Positions 27,115 through 36,322 are shown, numbered from the stretch's first letter. The stretch is DNA of 64,000 bases from Bin87 sp963692995 (GCA_963692995.1 OY843611.1:1240001-1304000); one strand, 5' to 3'. Made by a program: numbers and translations. Notes: a model not told the origin generated them from the letters alone.

Positions 27115-28653
27115 TTAGCTTTCGGCAATCCAGTTGGCGACGCGCTCGCCGATCATGATGGTGGTGCAATTGGTGTTGGCGCGAATGACGTCGGGCATGA
27201 CGGAGGCGTCAGCGACGCGCAGGGCTTCGATGCCGTGGACGCGGCAGTACTGGTCCACCACCGCCAGGGGGTCGCTGTCCGGCCCCATCTTGCAGGTGCC
27301 GGAGAGGTGCTGGCCGATGCAGACCTCGCGGAGCATCCAGTCGTCCAGCGTATCGTCGGAGAGCAAGTCCGCTTCGGTGGGGGAGATCAGGCCGTCGTAG
27401 ATGTTTCGGAATTGCTCGTGATCCAGCAGGCCCAGGGCGATGCGGACGGCTTCCCGCATCCGTTCCCGGTCCCATTCGGCTTCGAGGTATCGGCAGTCGA
27501 TGTGAGGCTGCACGTCGGGGTCGGTGGATTGCAGTGTGAGTTCACCGGCGCTCTCCGCCAGTTCCATCATGCACGTGATGCGGATGCCCTCGTTGTCAAA
27601 GGGGTCGCCACCCAACGGCGTCGAGAAGGATGAAGGAAAAATCTGCATGTCGTTGCGAGCGTCGGAGCCGCTGGCGGTGTACCGCAGCACGGTCTGGATA
27701 CGGGGCGCGTCGGGATCAAGGGGGAAGTCCTCCTTCACCTTCACGCGCACGGGAACCAGGGGATGGTCGCGCAGGTTCTGGCCCACGCCCGGCAGATCCT
27801 TGACCACCGGAATGCCCAGGCGATGCAGCTGCTCGGTCGGGCCTACGCCAGAGAGCATGAGCAGTTGGGGCGAGGCGATGGCGCCGGCGCAGAGGACGAT
27901 CTGCTCGCCCTCGATCCGGAAGGTTTCACCGCCGCTCTCCACCATCACTCCAACGGCCCGCAAGCCCTCAAACAGGATGCGGCGCACGCGGACGTTGCCG
28001 CGAATGGTCAGATTTAGCCGGTGACGGTTGGGATTAACGTAGCTCAAAGCGGTGCTCATCCGCACGCCGTTGGGGTTGTTCATCGGAAAGGGGCCGACGC
28101 CGGTGGAATCGGGGTGATTGTGGTCGTACACCTGGTTGTAGCCGATGTTGGAACAAGCCTGGACGAAGGCCGCTTGGAGCGGCAGCCAGTTTTCGCGGCG
28201 GTGGCGTCGGACGGGTATCGGGCCGTCGAAGCCGTGGAAGTCGTCGGTGATGTCGGTGTCCGTTTCCTGCCGGCGGAAGAAGGGAAGGACGTTGATGTAG
28301 CTCCACTCGTCATTGCCCCACTCGGCCCAGCGGTCATAGTCCTCGGGCACGCCGCGCAGGAAGACCTGACCGTTGATGGCGCTGGTGCCGCCGACGACGC
28401 GGCCCCGGGGTACGTTCACCGGCTCCGTCTGGCGGGGCGTGCCGGTTCCTACAAAAGACCAGTTGTGCGGCGCGCCCATTTCCGAGGCGCGGGGAGCGTA
28501 GCCGAACTTCAGATCATCGGGCGTCTGTTCAAGGTCGGGGTAGTCCGGCCCGGCTTCTAATAGAAGCACCGAGCGGGACGGGTCCTCGGACAGGCGCGTC
28601 GCCATGGTTCCGCCGGCGGAACCGGCCCCGATAACTATCACGTCGTATTTCAT
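27115..28653 (-). CDS. GMC-family FAD oxidoreductase (choline/alcohol dehydrogenase-like), copy 1
   Basis: 512 residues. N-terminal FAD loop VIGAGSAGGTMATRL, GMC signature 1 (GRVVGGTSAINGQVFLRG), signature 2 region GAIASPQLLMLSGVGP, and the C-terminal active-site region QHLSGTCKMG with catalytic His, followed by ANTNCTTIMIGER. It oxidises primary alcohols such as choline-like or aromatic substrates. No signal peptide. A second full copy lies at 33783-35327. Confidence 0.94.
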   Translation of the reverse strand: MKYDVIVIGAGSAGGTMATRLSEDPSRSVLLLEAGPDYPDLEQTPDDLKFGYAPRASEMGAPHNWSFVGTGTPRQTEPVNVPRGRVVGGTSAINGQVFLRGVPEDYDRWAEWGNDEWSYINVLPFFRRQETDTDITDDFHGFDGPIPVRRHRRENWLPLQAAFVQACSNIGYNQVYDHNHPDSTGVGPFPMNNPNGVRMSTALSYVNPNRHRLNLTIRGNVRVRRILFEGLRAVGVMVESGGETFRIEGEQIVLCAGAIASPQLLMLSGVGPTEQLHRLGIPVVKDLPGVGQNLRDHPLVPVRVKVKEDFPLDPDAPRIQTVLRYTASGSDARNDMQIFPSSFSTPLGGDPFDNEGIRITCMMELAESAGELTLQSTDPDVQPHIDCRYLEAEWDRERMREAVRIALGLLDHEQFRNIYDGLISPTEADLLSDDTLDDWMLREVCIGQHLSGTCKMGPDSDPLAVVDQYCRVHGIEALRVADASVMPDVIRANTNCTTIMIGERVANWIAES

Positions 28654-28683
28654 GCCGTTGCTCCTTGCTTACGGAGGCTCCGG

Positions 28684-28703
28684 ATTCCCGCGAAAGCAGG
28701 AAT
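28684..28703. repeat. dRS3-like palindrome, one mismatch
   Basis: ATTCCCGCGAAAGCAGGAAT: one arm base differs from the exact form. It lies between the GMC start (28653) and the isochorismatase stop (28713). Confidence 0.75.
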
Positions 28704-28712
28704 TACGGGAGG

Positions 28713-29237
28713 TTACAGGGCCTGCAAGAATTCGTCGGTGGTCAGCACCGTGCCCTGGCGCGGATAGACCTTTTCGGTGAGGACGCGATGCACTTCAGGA
28801 TCGCCGTCGGAGCAAGCGTCGGAGAGGACGATGAAACTGTAATTGATGTCCACTGCCCAGCGAACCGATGACAGCACGCAGCCGCTGGTGGCAACGCCCA
28901 TGATCACCAGGTTGTCCTTGCCCATCTCACGCAGGGTTACGTCCAGCGCGGTGGTGGAGAACGGGCCGGGGCGAACTTTAGTGATGACCAATTCGCCCTC
29001 GGCGGGCGCAACGCCTTGGTGGAGTTCCACATCGGGGGCATACTCGGCGAAGGGGCCGCCGCGATGCACCACGTAGATGACGGGCATGCCGGCCTGCCGG
29101 GCGCCGGCGAGGGCTTTGGCCGCATTCTCAACGACCGCCGCCGGTTCGGTAGCCACGTTGGCGATGATGCGCTGCTGGAAGTCCATAATCAAAACGGCGG
29201 TGCGCGCGGCGTCGATTCTGGTGGCTTGCTGCGTCAT
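28713..29237 (-). CDS. Isochorismatase-family cysteine hydrolase
   Basis: 174 residues, family-typical size. The catalytic triad is visible: Asp19 (VLIMDFQ), Lys87 (VITKVRPGPF) and Cys120 (GVATSGCVLSS, with the cis-peptide before the Cys region). Members hydrolyse amides such as nicotinamide, carbamoylated amines or biuret, or vinyl ethers. Cytoplasmic. The close GMC and LLM genes suggest a catabolic step, but the substrate cannot be read from sequence. Confidence 0.9.
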   Translation of the reverse strand: MTQQATRIDAARTAVLIMDFQQRIIANVATEPAAVVENAAKALAGARQAGMPVIYVVHRGGPFAEYAPDVELHQGVAPAEGELVITKVRPGPFSTTALDVTLREMGKDNLVIMGVATSGCVLSSVRWAVDINYSFIVLSDACSDGDPEVHRVLTEKVYPRQGTVLTTDEFLQAL

Positions 29238-29277
29238 GGCGTTCCTCCCTTGGCGGTTGTCCTACCCGAGCCTAGTG

Positions 29278-29300
29278 TTGGACGCTATTATAGCGTCCAA
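29278..29300. terminator. Perfect 10-bp hairpin next to a T/A run
   Basis: TTGGACGCTA, loop TTA, TAGCGTCCAA, followed on the plus strand by AAAA. It lies downstream of the NHL gene (minus strand) and upstream of the isochorismatase start. It may stop transcription coming from the NHL gene, but the run is on the entry side for that direction. Confidence 0.4.
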
Positions 29301-29307
29301 AAACGTA

Positions 29308-29329
29308 GGGGCGAATAATCATTCGCCCC
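29308..29329. repeat. GGGGCGAATAATCATTCGCCCC palindrome, copy 3
   Basis: 9-bp arms GGGGCGAAT/ATTCGCCCC with loop AATC, preceded by the same GTA as copy 2. It is 30 bases past the NHL stop and immediately beside the 29278 hairpin. Confidence 0.85.
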
Positions 29330-29358
29330 CATGCGTGTTTGCAGCCAACGGAAAACTT

Positions 29359-30357
29359 CTATAAGTTCAGCGGGTGTTCTTCGTAGTCTTTGACCTTGTC
29401 GTACACTTGGATGCGGTGGCGGTTGGCCTCCAGGACGAGAATGCGGTCGTTATCGTCCACGCGAACCGACACGGGGCGTCGGAAACGCCACTCCGGTTCC
29501 AGGTCCACCCGACGCCGGGCCTTGATGATATCGGGGTTGGCGTCGATGTAGGTTTGGGTCCATGGCGAGGGCTGCTGGGCGTCGCCGACCAGGGTGGCGA
29601 TGAAACGCCCGTCAGGAGCGTAAATTTGCAACCGGTGGTTGCCCCAGTCGGCGACGTACACGTCGCCTTCCGAGTCTACTGCAACGCCCGTTGGCCCGGA
29701 CAGATCGCCTACGCCGGAAGCGGGAGACGCCTCGAATTTGAGCAGGAAGTTGCCCTGGGCGTCGAATTTCTGCACTCGGTTATTCTTCCAGTCGGCCACG
29801 TACACGTTGCCGGCGGCGTCCAGGCACAGGCCCCAGGGGAGGTTGAACTCGCCGTCGTGCTGGCCTTTTTGTCCGAAGCCGCCAAGGTACTTGCCTGCTT
29901 TGGTGAACTTCTGCACCCGGTGGTTTTGGCTGTCCACCACCAGCATATTGCCGTCGGCGTCAAAGGCCAGGCCGCAAGGGCCGTTCAGCTCGCCCTTGCC
30001 GCTGCCCGCAACGCCCCAGCAGGACCGAAAACCGCCCTCCGGGTCGAACACGGACACCCGATTGAGGAAATCGTCGGAGGCATAGACGTTGCCGTCGTCG
30101 TCCAGGGTGATGGAACGGGGCCAGACAAACTGCCCGTCGCCGCGACCAAAAGCGCCGAACTGGCCGAGGAATCGGTGATCCAGCGTAACGCGGCTAACGC
30201 GCTGTCCCAACTCCTCAGCGCCGCGGTTGAGCACATAGAGCATGTCGTCGGCCAGCGCGAAGTCCTGGGGTGACCAGAATCCTTGCCCCGACATGCCGTA
30301 CATGCCGATGCAGTAGCTGTAGTCAAAGACCCGGCCGGCGGCCACTGTGGTAAGCAT
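29359..30357 (-). CDS. NHL-repeat beta-propeller protein
   Basis: 332 residues with about five NHL units of the form 'G.F..P.G...D..GN.YVADW.N.RVQKFD..G'. Examples: LAFDADGNMLVVDSQNHRVQKF and LCLDAAGNVYVADWKNNRVQKF. There is no signal peptide or membrane span. Some relatives are peptidylglycine-lyase-like or SMP-30-like enzymes, but no catalytic residues can be assigned here. It follows the DUF1800-DUF1501 pair on the same strand, 70 bases after it. Confidence 0.87.
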   Translation of the reverse strand: MLTTVAAGRVFDYSYCIGMYGMSGQGFWSPQDFALADDMLYVLNRGAEELGQRVSRVTLDHRFLGQFGAFGRGDGQFVWPRSITLDDDGNVYASDDFLNRVSVFDPEGGFRSCWGVAGSGKGELNGPCGLAFDADGNMLVVDSQNHRVQKFTKAGKYLGGFGQKGQHDGEFNLPWGLCLDAAGNVYVADWKNNRVQKFDAQGNFLLKFEASPASGVGDLSGPTGVAVDSEGDVYVADWGNHRLQIYAPDGRFIATLVGDAQQPSPWTQTYIDANPDIIKARRRVDLEPEWRFRRPVSVRVDDNDRILVLEANRHRIQVYDKVKDYEEHPLNL

Positions 30358-30427
30358 TTTTGACCTCCTTCACCTGCGCTTCGTCCGCGTAAAGGCGGGT
30401 TTCAAACCCGCCTCTATCCCGGCATTG

Positions 30428-31555
30428 TTACACGAAGTCCAACTGCTCGAAGGCGCCGTTGACGATGGGCACCGAGTCCAATCCCAGCCACTTCTCGATG
30501 ATGGTGGAGTAAAAGCCGCGGAAGTCGTAGTTGGGCTCAAGGTCGCCCTGGGTCAGATCCTCGGGGCGCAGGGACGGGTAGGCGCTGTAATGACCGCCCT
30601 TTACCTGGTTGCCGATGACGAAGGCCGCTCCGCCGGCGCCGTGGTCGGTGCCGGTGCCGTTGTCCTTGACGCGGCGGCCGAACTCGGTGAACAGCGCCAT
30701 GATCAGGTTATCGCCGGCGTCGTGCTCGGCCAAGTCGTCGAAGAAGTCGCCGATGGCCCGGGACATGTCGGTCCACAGTTTAGTGTGCATCGGCGGCTGG
30801 TTGAAGTGGCTGTCGAAGCTGCCGTGCTGGGTGTAGAACAGCTGAGTGCCCAGATCGGCCAGATAGACCTGGGCGATGTCGCGCAGGTACTTGGCGATGG
30901 GGGTGTCAGCATATTCGACGGTGGAGGTGTAGTGTTCGGGCGCGGCGCGGATGATGTCGGCGCCCTTGAGCGCGTCCCGGCCGGTCTGGCCCAGGTAGTC
31001 CATCACCGGGCCGGCGCCGACGGTGGGGGAGTACATGCGGGCGAAACGATCCAGAAGCTGGTCGCGTTCGGCGTCAATGGGAACGCTGGAGAGGACGCCA
31101 TAGGATTCCAGGCTGGACACCGACGTTACGGGCACGCCGCGCAGGGCCAGCGCCCGTGGCAGACCCTGGCCGAAGTTGATGCCCTTCAGCACGTTCTCGC
31201 CGCGGGGGTCAAGATCGCGAATGACCCGACCGGCCCAGCCTTCCGTTCCTACGATATCAGGCTCGCAGGTGTGCCAGATGTCCATCGACCGGAAGTGGGA
31301 GCGCGGGGAGTTCGCGTAGCCGATGCCGTGGACAATGGCCATCTTGCCGGCATCCCACAGCTTCTTGATGGGACCCATCTGCGGGTTGAAAGCCAGCTCG
31401 TCGTCGATTGGGATAACCTGGTCTGCTGCGATCCCGACCTTGGGTCGGGCGTCGTAGTAGTGGCCGTTGGTATAGGGAATGATGGTGTTCAAGTAGTCGT
31501 TGGCGCCGGTCATCTGGAGAACCACCACCACCGGGTCTTTTTTAGTCGTCGTCAT
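30428..31555 (-). CDS. DUF1501 family protein without Tat signal
   Basis: 375 residues. It shows the DUF1501 opening VVVVLQMTGANDYLNTIIPY and later EFGRRVKDNGTGTDHGAGGAAFVIG, which is the conserved sulphatase/phosphatase-like core (RxxxNGxxGTDHG). Most DUF1501 proteins carry a Tat signal; this one begins only a few residues before the domain, so it should stay in the cytoplasm. ATG 31555 follows GGAGGAAAC. The gene is directly downstream of its usual partner DUF1800. Confidence 0.9.
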   Translation of the reverse strand: MTTTKKDPVVVVLQMTGANDYLNTIIPYTNGHYYDARPKVGIAADQVIPIDDELAFNPQMGPIKKLWDAGKMAIVHGIGYANSPRSHFRSMDIWHTCEPDIVGTEGWAGRVIRDLDPRGENVLKGINFGQGLPRALALRGVPVTSVSSLESYGVLSSVPIDAERDQLLDRFARMYSPTVGAGPVMDYLGQTGRDALKGADIIRAAPEHYTSTVEYADTPIAKYLRDIAQVYLADLGTQLFYTQHGSFDSHFNQPPMHTKLWTDMSRAIGDFFDDLAEHDAGDNLIMALFTEFGRRVKDNGTGTDHGAGGAAFVIGNQVKGGHYSAYPSLRPEDLTQGDLEPNYDFRGFYSTIIEKWLGLDSVPIVNGAFEQLDFV

Positions 31556-31597
31556 GTCTGTTTCCTCCGTGCCGGTTGGCTTGGGCGCAGGGCCTGG

Positions 31598-31617
31598 ATT
31601 CCCGCTTTCGCGGGAAT
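31598..31617. repeat. dRS3-like palindrome, exact copy, between DUF1800 and DUF1501
   Basis: ATTCCCGC-TTTC-GCGGGAAT followed by GACGGGG. It sits inside the probable two-gene transcript, 16 bases from the DUF1800 stop, and would form an intramolecular hairpin in the mRNA. Confidence 0.85.
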
Positions 31618-31632
31618 GACGGGGCATGGTGG

Positions 31633-33036
31633 TTAGGCAAATTGGAAATCGCGGGACGCGGCGATGAGAGCCAGCATCACGCCAACGCGTTTCTCGGATT
31701 CGGCGGTGGACGCCGCGGTATCCCAGCGCAGTTCGCCGTAGCTGCGCGCCTGGTCCAGCAGCTCGGCGCGGGTGTTGTCGCTGACTTCCAGCGGGCCGAG
31801 TTGTTCCAGGCAGGCTTCCACCAGTTCCTCGGGGCCGAGGGAGCCGCGCCGGCGCAGGTTATCCACTATGGAGCGGACGCCGGGCAGGGAAAGGTCGCCG
31901 AGCAGGCCGGCGGCGAAGTTGACGCGGCGCACCAGCGCGCCGCCGTCGATCCACTCGCTGCCGGTGTGCCAGCTTTCCACGCTGGGCGGATTGAGCAGTT
32001 CCTGTCCCTGGTAGGCGCACTCGAAAGCCAAGGCGTTGAAGCCGGGACGCGGAGCGGCGTAGTTGCCGGCCAGCTTCGCGGTACTTACCACCAGTTCCGC
32101 CGGACTCTTGACGCGGCTGAAGCGGGCCTGCTTGAAGAAGTCTGAGTTGAACAGGACGCGGAGCATCGCCCGAATGTCGCCGTCGGATTCGTCGTAGGCG
32201 GCGATGAGCCGGTCAATGGCATCCGGGTCATTGGGCGGCGTGATGTTCCAGCTGGGCACCTGAGGCTCGTCGGCCACGAAGAAGTTGTACAGGTGCCGGG
32301 AGAGGAACCGGGCAGTGGCCGGCTGGTTCACCACGATATCGACGATGTCCTGGCCGTCGAGGTTTCCGGTATGACCCAAGAAGGTCTTCTCGCCATTGTC
32401 GTGGTCTTCGGGGCGGTATTCGAAGCTCCAGTAAAAGCGGCCCAAAGGGTTGCGCGGAATCTTGGGGCCGATAGTCCAGCCGGTGAAGGCGCGGCTGGCC
32501 TCTTTGATATCGTCCTCGGAGTAGTTGCCGACGCCCATGGAGAAGAGTTCCAGCAACTCACGGCCCCAGTTTTCGTTGATCGCGCCCCGGTGGTTGCCAT
32601 TGTTGTCCAGCCAAAAGATCATGGCGGGGTTCTGGGCCAATTCCACCAGGATGTCGCGGAATTTGCCCAGCCCGACGCGCCGGAACATGGCAATCTGCTG
32701 AGTGATTTCCGGTGGGTTGTCCACCTTGGAGTTCCCGGTAGCGAAGAGCTGGTGCCAGAACAGCGCCATTTTCTCTTCCAATGGTCGCTCCGTGTTAACC
32801 ATTCGATAGACCCAGTCGGCCTGGTTCAGCGGCGGGCCAAGGGCGCCTTCGTAACCGGGCATGAAGCGGTAGAGCAGTTCATCGTCCAGCGGCTCGAAAA
32901 GCTCCGGGTTCAGCAGCTCCTCCACCGTGGCTTCGTATCCCTTTTCGGATCGCTCCACCAGCTCATGGTGCGCCGCGCCGAATCCGGCCCGTCGCATCAG
33001 ATGGCCCATCAATGCTGTATCTTCCCGATTAGCCAT
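31633..33036 (-). CDS. DUF1800 family protein
   Basis: 467 residues. Family marks: HLMRRAGFGA at the N-terminus, WHQLFATG, ENWGRELLELFSMG, and EASRAFTGWTIGP. DUF1800 and DUF1501 are nearly always paired; their function is unknown, with links to extracellular polymers in planctomycetes and gliding bacteria. Here neither carries a signal peptide. ATG 33036 follows CAGGAGGAAA. A good minus-strand promoter lies about 75 bases upstream. Confidence 0.92.
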   Translation of the reverse strand: MANREDTALMGHLMRRAGFGAAHHELVERSEKGYEATVEELLNPELFEPLDDELLYRFMPGYEGALGPPLNQADWVYRMVNTERPLEEKMALFWHQLFATGNSKVDNPPEITQQIAMFRRVGLGKFRDILVELAQNPAMIFWLDNNGNHRGAINENWGRELLELFSMGVGNYSEDDIKEASRAFTGWTIGPKIPRNPLGRFYWSFEYRPEDHDNGEKTFLGHTGNLDGQDIVDIVVNQPATARFLSRHLYNFFVADEPQVPSWNITPPNDPDAIDRLIAAYDESDGDIRAMLRVLFNSDFFKQARFSRVKSPAELVVSTAKLAGNYAAPRPGFNALAFECAYQGQELLNPPSVESWHTGSEWIDGGALVRRVNFAAGLLGDLSLPGVRSIVDNLRRRGSLGPEELVEACLEQLGPLEVSDNTRAELLDQARSYGELRWDTAASTAESEKRVGVMLALIAASRDFQFA

Positions 33037-33110
33037 CGTTTTTCCTCCTGTAAGGGACTGTTCAATCACTTCGGATTGCAACATCAGATTCCGTCGATTA
33101 TGTGGGCCTT

Positions 33111-33139
33111 ATGCTACGGAATAGCCGGCCCGGTGTCAA
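33111..33139 (-). promoter_or_regulatory. Sigma70-type promoter of DUF1800-DUF1501
   Basis: On the minus strand: TTGACA (33139-33134), spacer of 17, TAGCAT (33116-33111). Perfect -35, four of six at -10, correct spacing, about 75 bases before the DUF1800 ATG. Confidence 0.6.
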
Positions 33140-33297
33140 CAAAATGTCGGGCTTGGGGTTGCGGCCCCGGCGCGAGTCCGCGCGGCGCAGTAATCCGGCG
33201 GAGCATCTTCCACATAGCGGGGTCGTTTCAAAGTTAATCCGCCATTCATTCGCGCGAAGGCGGGAACGTAGAACGTCTTTGTTATGCAAGTCTCTGG

Positions 33298-33317
33298 ATT
33301 CCCGCGAAAGCGGGAAT
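33298..33317. repeat. dRS3-like palindrome, exact copy
   Basis: ATTCCCGC-GAAA-GCGGGAAT followed by decayed repeats of GGGAATGACGGGAGGCTGC to about 33366, similar to the expansion seen at 27044. Confidence 0.85.
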
Positions 33318-33486
33318 GAATGACGGGAGGCTGCGGGAATGACGGGAGGCTGCCGGAAGTTGACGGGTGGCCGCCGGAAATTAATGACAGAGATTTTGGA
33401 AAGGCTCCACTAATATGGGCGAGATGCTTGGCAAGAAGTTCCGGCAGAAGGCCAGGGCGCAACCGGCAACCAGGCCGGTAGTTACC

Positions 33487-33693
33487 TTAACCTGCGGGCC
33501 GTTTCCAGTAGTAGTACACGTAGCAGTCGGTGGGGTTCTGCGGCACGAAAAGGGGCATGGCCGACACCAGTTCCCATCCCAACGCGCCACGTTCGTTCAA
33601 GTATTCTTCATCGACAGAATCGACATTCATTCCGCCGCCGAAAAACCCTCCCGAGCGAATCGGTATCTTGTCAACGGTGTATTCCCACTTCAT
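33487..33693 (-). CDS. Small DUF4177-like protein
   Basis: 68 residues starting MKWEYTVDKIP. The central LNERGALGWELVSAMPLF and the final YYYWKRPAG fit the DUF4177 pattern (W-E-Y ... LN-x-x-G-x-x-GWEL ... KR). Function unknown; usually a small cytoplasmic domain. ATG 33693 follows AAGGA. It lies alone downstream of repeat DNA and just beyond the second GMC gene. Confidence 0.75.
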   Translation of the reverse strand: MKWEYTVDKIPIRSGGFFGGGMNVDSVDEEYLNERGALGWELVSAMPLFVPQNPTDCYVYYYWKRPAG

Positions 33694-33782
33694 GCAAACA
33701 ATCCTTTGGGCGCTCAACCAATGTCCCACGCCGGGGCGGGTTTGATACGCGCCCCGGCTCCTCAATTCGCGGTTGTTGCGGC

Positions 33783-35327
33783 CTATTGCCCCGCGTTCAC
33801 CCAGTCGGCGCAGCGTTCGCCGATCATGATGGTGGTGCAGTTGGTGTTGGCGCGGATCACGTTGGGCATCACCGAGGCGTCGGCTACTTTGATGCCCTGG
33901 ATCCCGTGGATGTTCAGTTGCTGGTCAACCACCGCCATGGGGTCGCTGGCGGGCCCGATTTTGCAGGTGCCGGAGGCATGGGTGGTATTGAACACGGTGC
34001 GACGCATCCAGGCGTCCAACGCTTCGTCTGAGGCCAGATCCTCGGGCGCGGGCTGTTGTATTTCTTCCACGATGGCGCCGAAGGCATTGTTTTCCAGCAG
34101 GTTGACGCTGATGCGCACCGCCTCCCGCAGACGCTCCACGTCCCGTTCCTCCTCCAGGTAATGGTAGTTGAGCGAGGGCTGCACGTGGGGGTCGTTGGCG
34201 GACAGGCGGACCTCGCCGGCCCCGTCGGCCAACTCCAGGATGCACTGGATGCGGACGCCGCCCGGCTCGAAGGGGTCTGCGCCGCCGATGGGAGTGGAGA
34301 AGGAGGACGCCGTGATCTGCATATCGTTGCGGTCGGGAGAGCCGGTGGCGGTGTAGCGCAGGGCGGTCTGGGTGCGCGGCCCCAGGGGGTCTTGCTGGTG
34401 ATCATCCCGCACTTTGCAGATGACGGCAACGATGGGATGGTCGCGCAGGTTTTGGCCTACGCCAGGCAGTTCGTGGACTACCGGGATGCCCATTTCGCGC
34501 AGGTGATTCGCCGGCCCGACGCCGGACAGCATCAGGATTTGGGGCGAGGCCATGGCACCGGCGGAGAGTACGATGCGGTCGGCCTCCATAAGGAATATCT
34601 CGCCACCGCTCTCCACTTCGACGCCGACGGCGCGCTTGCCCTCGAATACGATGCGACGCACCACCACGTTGGGCCGCACGGTAAGGTTGAGGCGGTGACG
34701 GACGGCGCGCAGGAAGGTAAGCGCCGTGCTCATGCGGACGCCCTCGGGGTTGTTCATGGGGATTGGGCCCACGCCACCGGAGTCGGGGTGGTTCATGTCT
34801 TCGTCGGACGGGTAGCCGGCGGCGAGGCAGGACTGGACGAAAGCCTGCTGGAAGGGCAGCCACTCCTGTCGCGGGAATCTCCGAACCGGAATGGGGCCTT
34901 CCGAGCCGTGGAAGTCGTCGCTGATGTCCAGATCGGTTTCCATCTTGCGAAAGTATGGCAAGACGTTGACGAAAGACCATTGGTCGTTGCCGGCGGCGGC
35001 CCAGCCGTCGTAGTCCTCGGGCACGCCGCGCAACAGCACCTGGCCGTTGATGGCGCTGGTGCCGCCCACCACCTTGCCCCGGGGGGCCGGCAGCAGCTCG
35101 GTCTGCTCGGGAGAGCCCTGGGCCCACCAGGTCCAGTTGTGGGGTGCGCCCTGGGCGGAGGCGTCGGGCTTGTAGCCGTACTTCAGATCGTCGGGATAGA
35201 GCTCGTATTCGGGATAGTCCGGCCCGGCCTCCAGCAGCAGCACAGAGCGGTTGGGATCTTCGGCCAGCCGGGAGGCTACCGTGCAGCCGCCGGAGCCGGC
35301 CCCGATGACTATGACGTCGTATTTCAT
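33783..35327 (-). CDS. GMC-family FAD oxidoreductase, copy 2
   Basis: 514 residues, collinear with copy 1 at 27115-28653: FAD loop VIGAGSGGCTVASRL, signature GKVVGGTSAINGQVLLRG, GAMASPQILMLSGVGP, active-site THASGTCKIG and the same ANTNCTTIMIGER tail. The two are old duplicates that have diverged, so they likely differ in substrate. No signal peptide. Upstream and downstream genes are small and unrelated, so it is probably its own unit. Confidence 0.94.
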   Translation of the reverse strand: MKYDVIVIGAGSGGCTVASRLAEDPNRSVLLLEAGPDYPEYELYPDDLKYGYKPDASAQGAPHNWTWWAQGSPEQTELLPAPRGKVVGGTSAINGQVLLRGVPEDYDGWAAAGNDQWSFVNVLPYFRKMETDLDISDDFHGSEGPIPVRRFPRQEWLPFQQAFVQSCLAAGYPSDEDMNHPDSGGVGPIPMNNPEGVRMSTALTFLRAVRHRLNLTVRPNVVVRRIVFEGKRAVGVEVESGGEIFLMEADRIVLSAGAMASPQILMLSGVGPANHLREMGIPVVHELPGVGQNLRDHPIVAVICKVRDDHQQDPLGPRTQTALRYTATGSPDRNDMQITASSFSTPIGGADPFEPGGVRIQCILELADGAGEVRLSANDPHVQPSLNYHYLEEERDVERLREAVRISVNLLENNAFGAIVEEIQQPAPEDLASDEALDAWMRRTVFNTTHASGTCKIGPASDPMAVVDQQLNIHGIQGIKVADASVMPNVIRANTNCTTIMIGERCADWVNAGQ

Positions 35328-35515
35328 GATTCCACCTGCCGCGAGTTGGGTTCAGAGTGGGTAGGATTGGCCGGGCAAGGATAAAACAAGGGGGATGGAT
35401 TGAAAAGGGCCGCGAGGCAGTCCTCGTATTGAGAGCCGGCCCCGCTTCTTGGAAGCGCTGGAATCATCGTGCCGGCTTGGCGGCAGGTAATGCCGCGCTT
35501 CAAGTAACAGGGCGG

Positions 35516-36223
35516 CTATTCGCCGGCGAGTTGGGACTCCCACCGGGAAGTCCGGTCGCTCATGTCGTCCAGCTCGGCCTGAAACCGGACCAGGGCGTCG
35601 GCCAATTCGGCGTGGGCTTTTTTGACCTTCCGGCACTCGCTCCACACAGTCCACGCCGCCAAAGCGGGGCCGATGATGATGCCCACGACGGAGACTGTGG
35701 TGAGAAGGAAGCGCAAGCCGGCGGAGGCGGCGATTGGGCCGGCCACGCCTCCGCCGGCGGAGGCGAATTTGGGCATGAAAGTCAGAGTGCGGGCGGCGAC
35801 GGGCTGGACCAGGCGCATTAGGGAGCCGGAGGAGGTTTTCCAGATTGTGGAGGCGGCAAAGCCGGCGCCGTGTCGGCCTACGATGGTCGCCGAGGACCCG
35901 CCGGGTCGGTGATCAAGCAAAGCCGCCTTTTTGCGAAAGGGCAGCCAGGACAGCACCCGGGACCACAGGCTGGTCACCGGCTCCGGTTCCGGCGGGGGCT
36001 GGAGGGCGACCGGCAGGGGCGGTTCCGGCAAGCCCAGTTCGGCGCACAGTTCCAGCTGGCGTTCATATTGGCGCTGCACCGCCTGGACGTGCTGTTGTCG
36101 GGCTTTTTCCAGTTTCTGATGCAGCTGCGTCAGCTTGCGGTGGGCGCGCACCTTGCTGGCCGCCTGTACCGCAGCAGAGCCGCCGGCCAGGGCGATGGGC
36201 AAGAGGATGAAGGGCAACGGCAT
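35516..36223 (-). CDS. Membrane protein with coiled coil, unknown
   Basis: 235 residues: a short N-terminal hydrophobic stretch, a Gln/Lys/Arg-rich coiled coil (about 25-60), a Pro-rich linker (PEPPLPVALQPPPEPEP), an amphipathic Gly/Ala-rich region, one strong membrane span (about 168-195) and a second charged helix to the C-terminus. No family recognised. It stands alone between repeat-free intergenic stretches. Codon use resembles that of its neighbours. Confidence 0.55.
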   Translation of the reverse strand: MPLPFILLPIALAGGSAAVQAASKVRAHRKLTQLHQKLEKARQQHVQAVQRQYERQLELCAELGLPEPPLPVALQPPPEPEPVTSLWSRVLSWLPFRKKAALLDHRPGGSSATIVGRHGAGFAASTIWKTSSGSLMRLVQPVAARTLTFMPKFASAGGGVAGPIAASAGLRFLLTTVSVVGIIIGPALAAWTVWSECRKVKKAHAELADALVRFQAELDDMSDRTSRWESQLAGE

Positions 36224-36322
36224 GATAGTTAGTATTGTAAGCGTGGGTCTTACTAACTTAATTGTAAGGACAGTTCAACGTCCTGTACAGCGCGGATGCG
36301 TCGTGAACGCAGCTTTGTTGCC

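Larger units (their letters stand above)
33037..33486. other. Repeat-rich intergenic region
   Basis: 450 bases without a convincing gene. It contains the promoter of the DUF1800-DUF1501 pair, a degenerate dRS3-like copy near 33247-33265, an exact copy at 33298, and decayed half units (GGGAATGACGGGAGGCTGC, then a shortened form) to about 33366. Short frames translate the repeat and are not genes. Confidence 0.7.

Noticed and set aside
27008..27169. Upstream extension of the LLM oxidoreductase
   Set aside because: The added residues translate the palindrome and tandem repeat; a strong ribosome site stands before ATG 27007.
31556..31627. Upstream extension of DUF1501
   Set aside because: It also translates the palindrome (HSRESGNPG-like), while GGAGG precedes ATG 31555.
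34056..35384. 442-codon plus-strand frame over the second GMC gene
   Set aside because: Shadow of the GMC oxidoreductase; composition is low-complexity Gly/Val/Ala.
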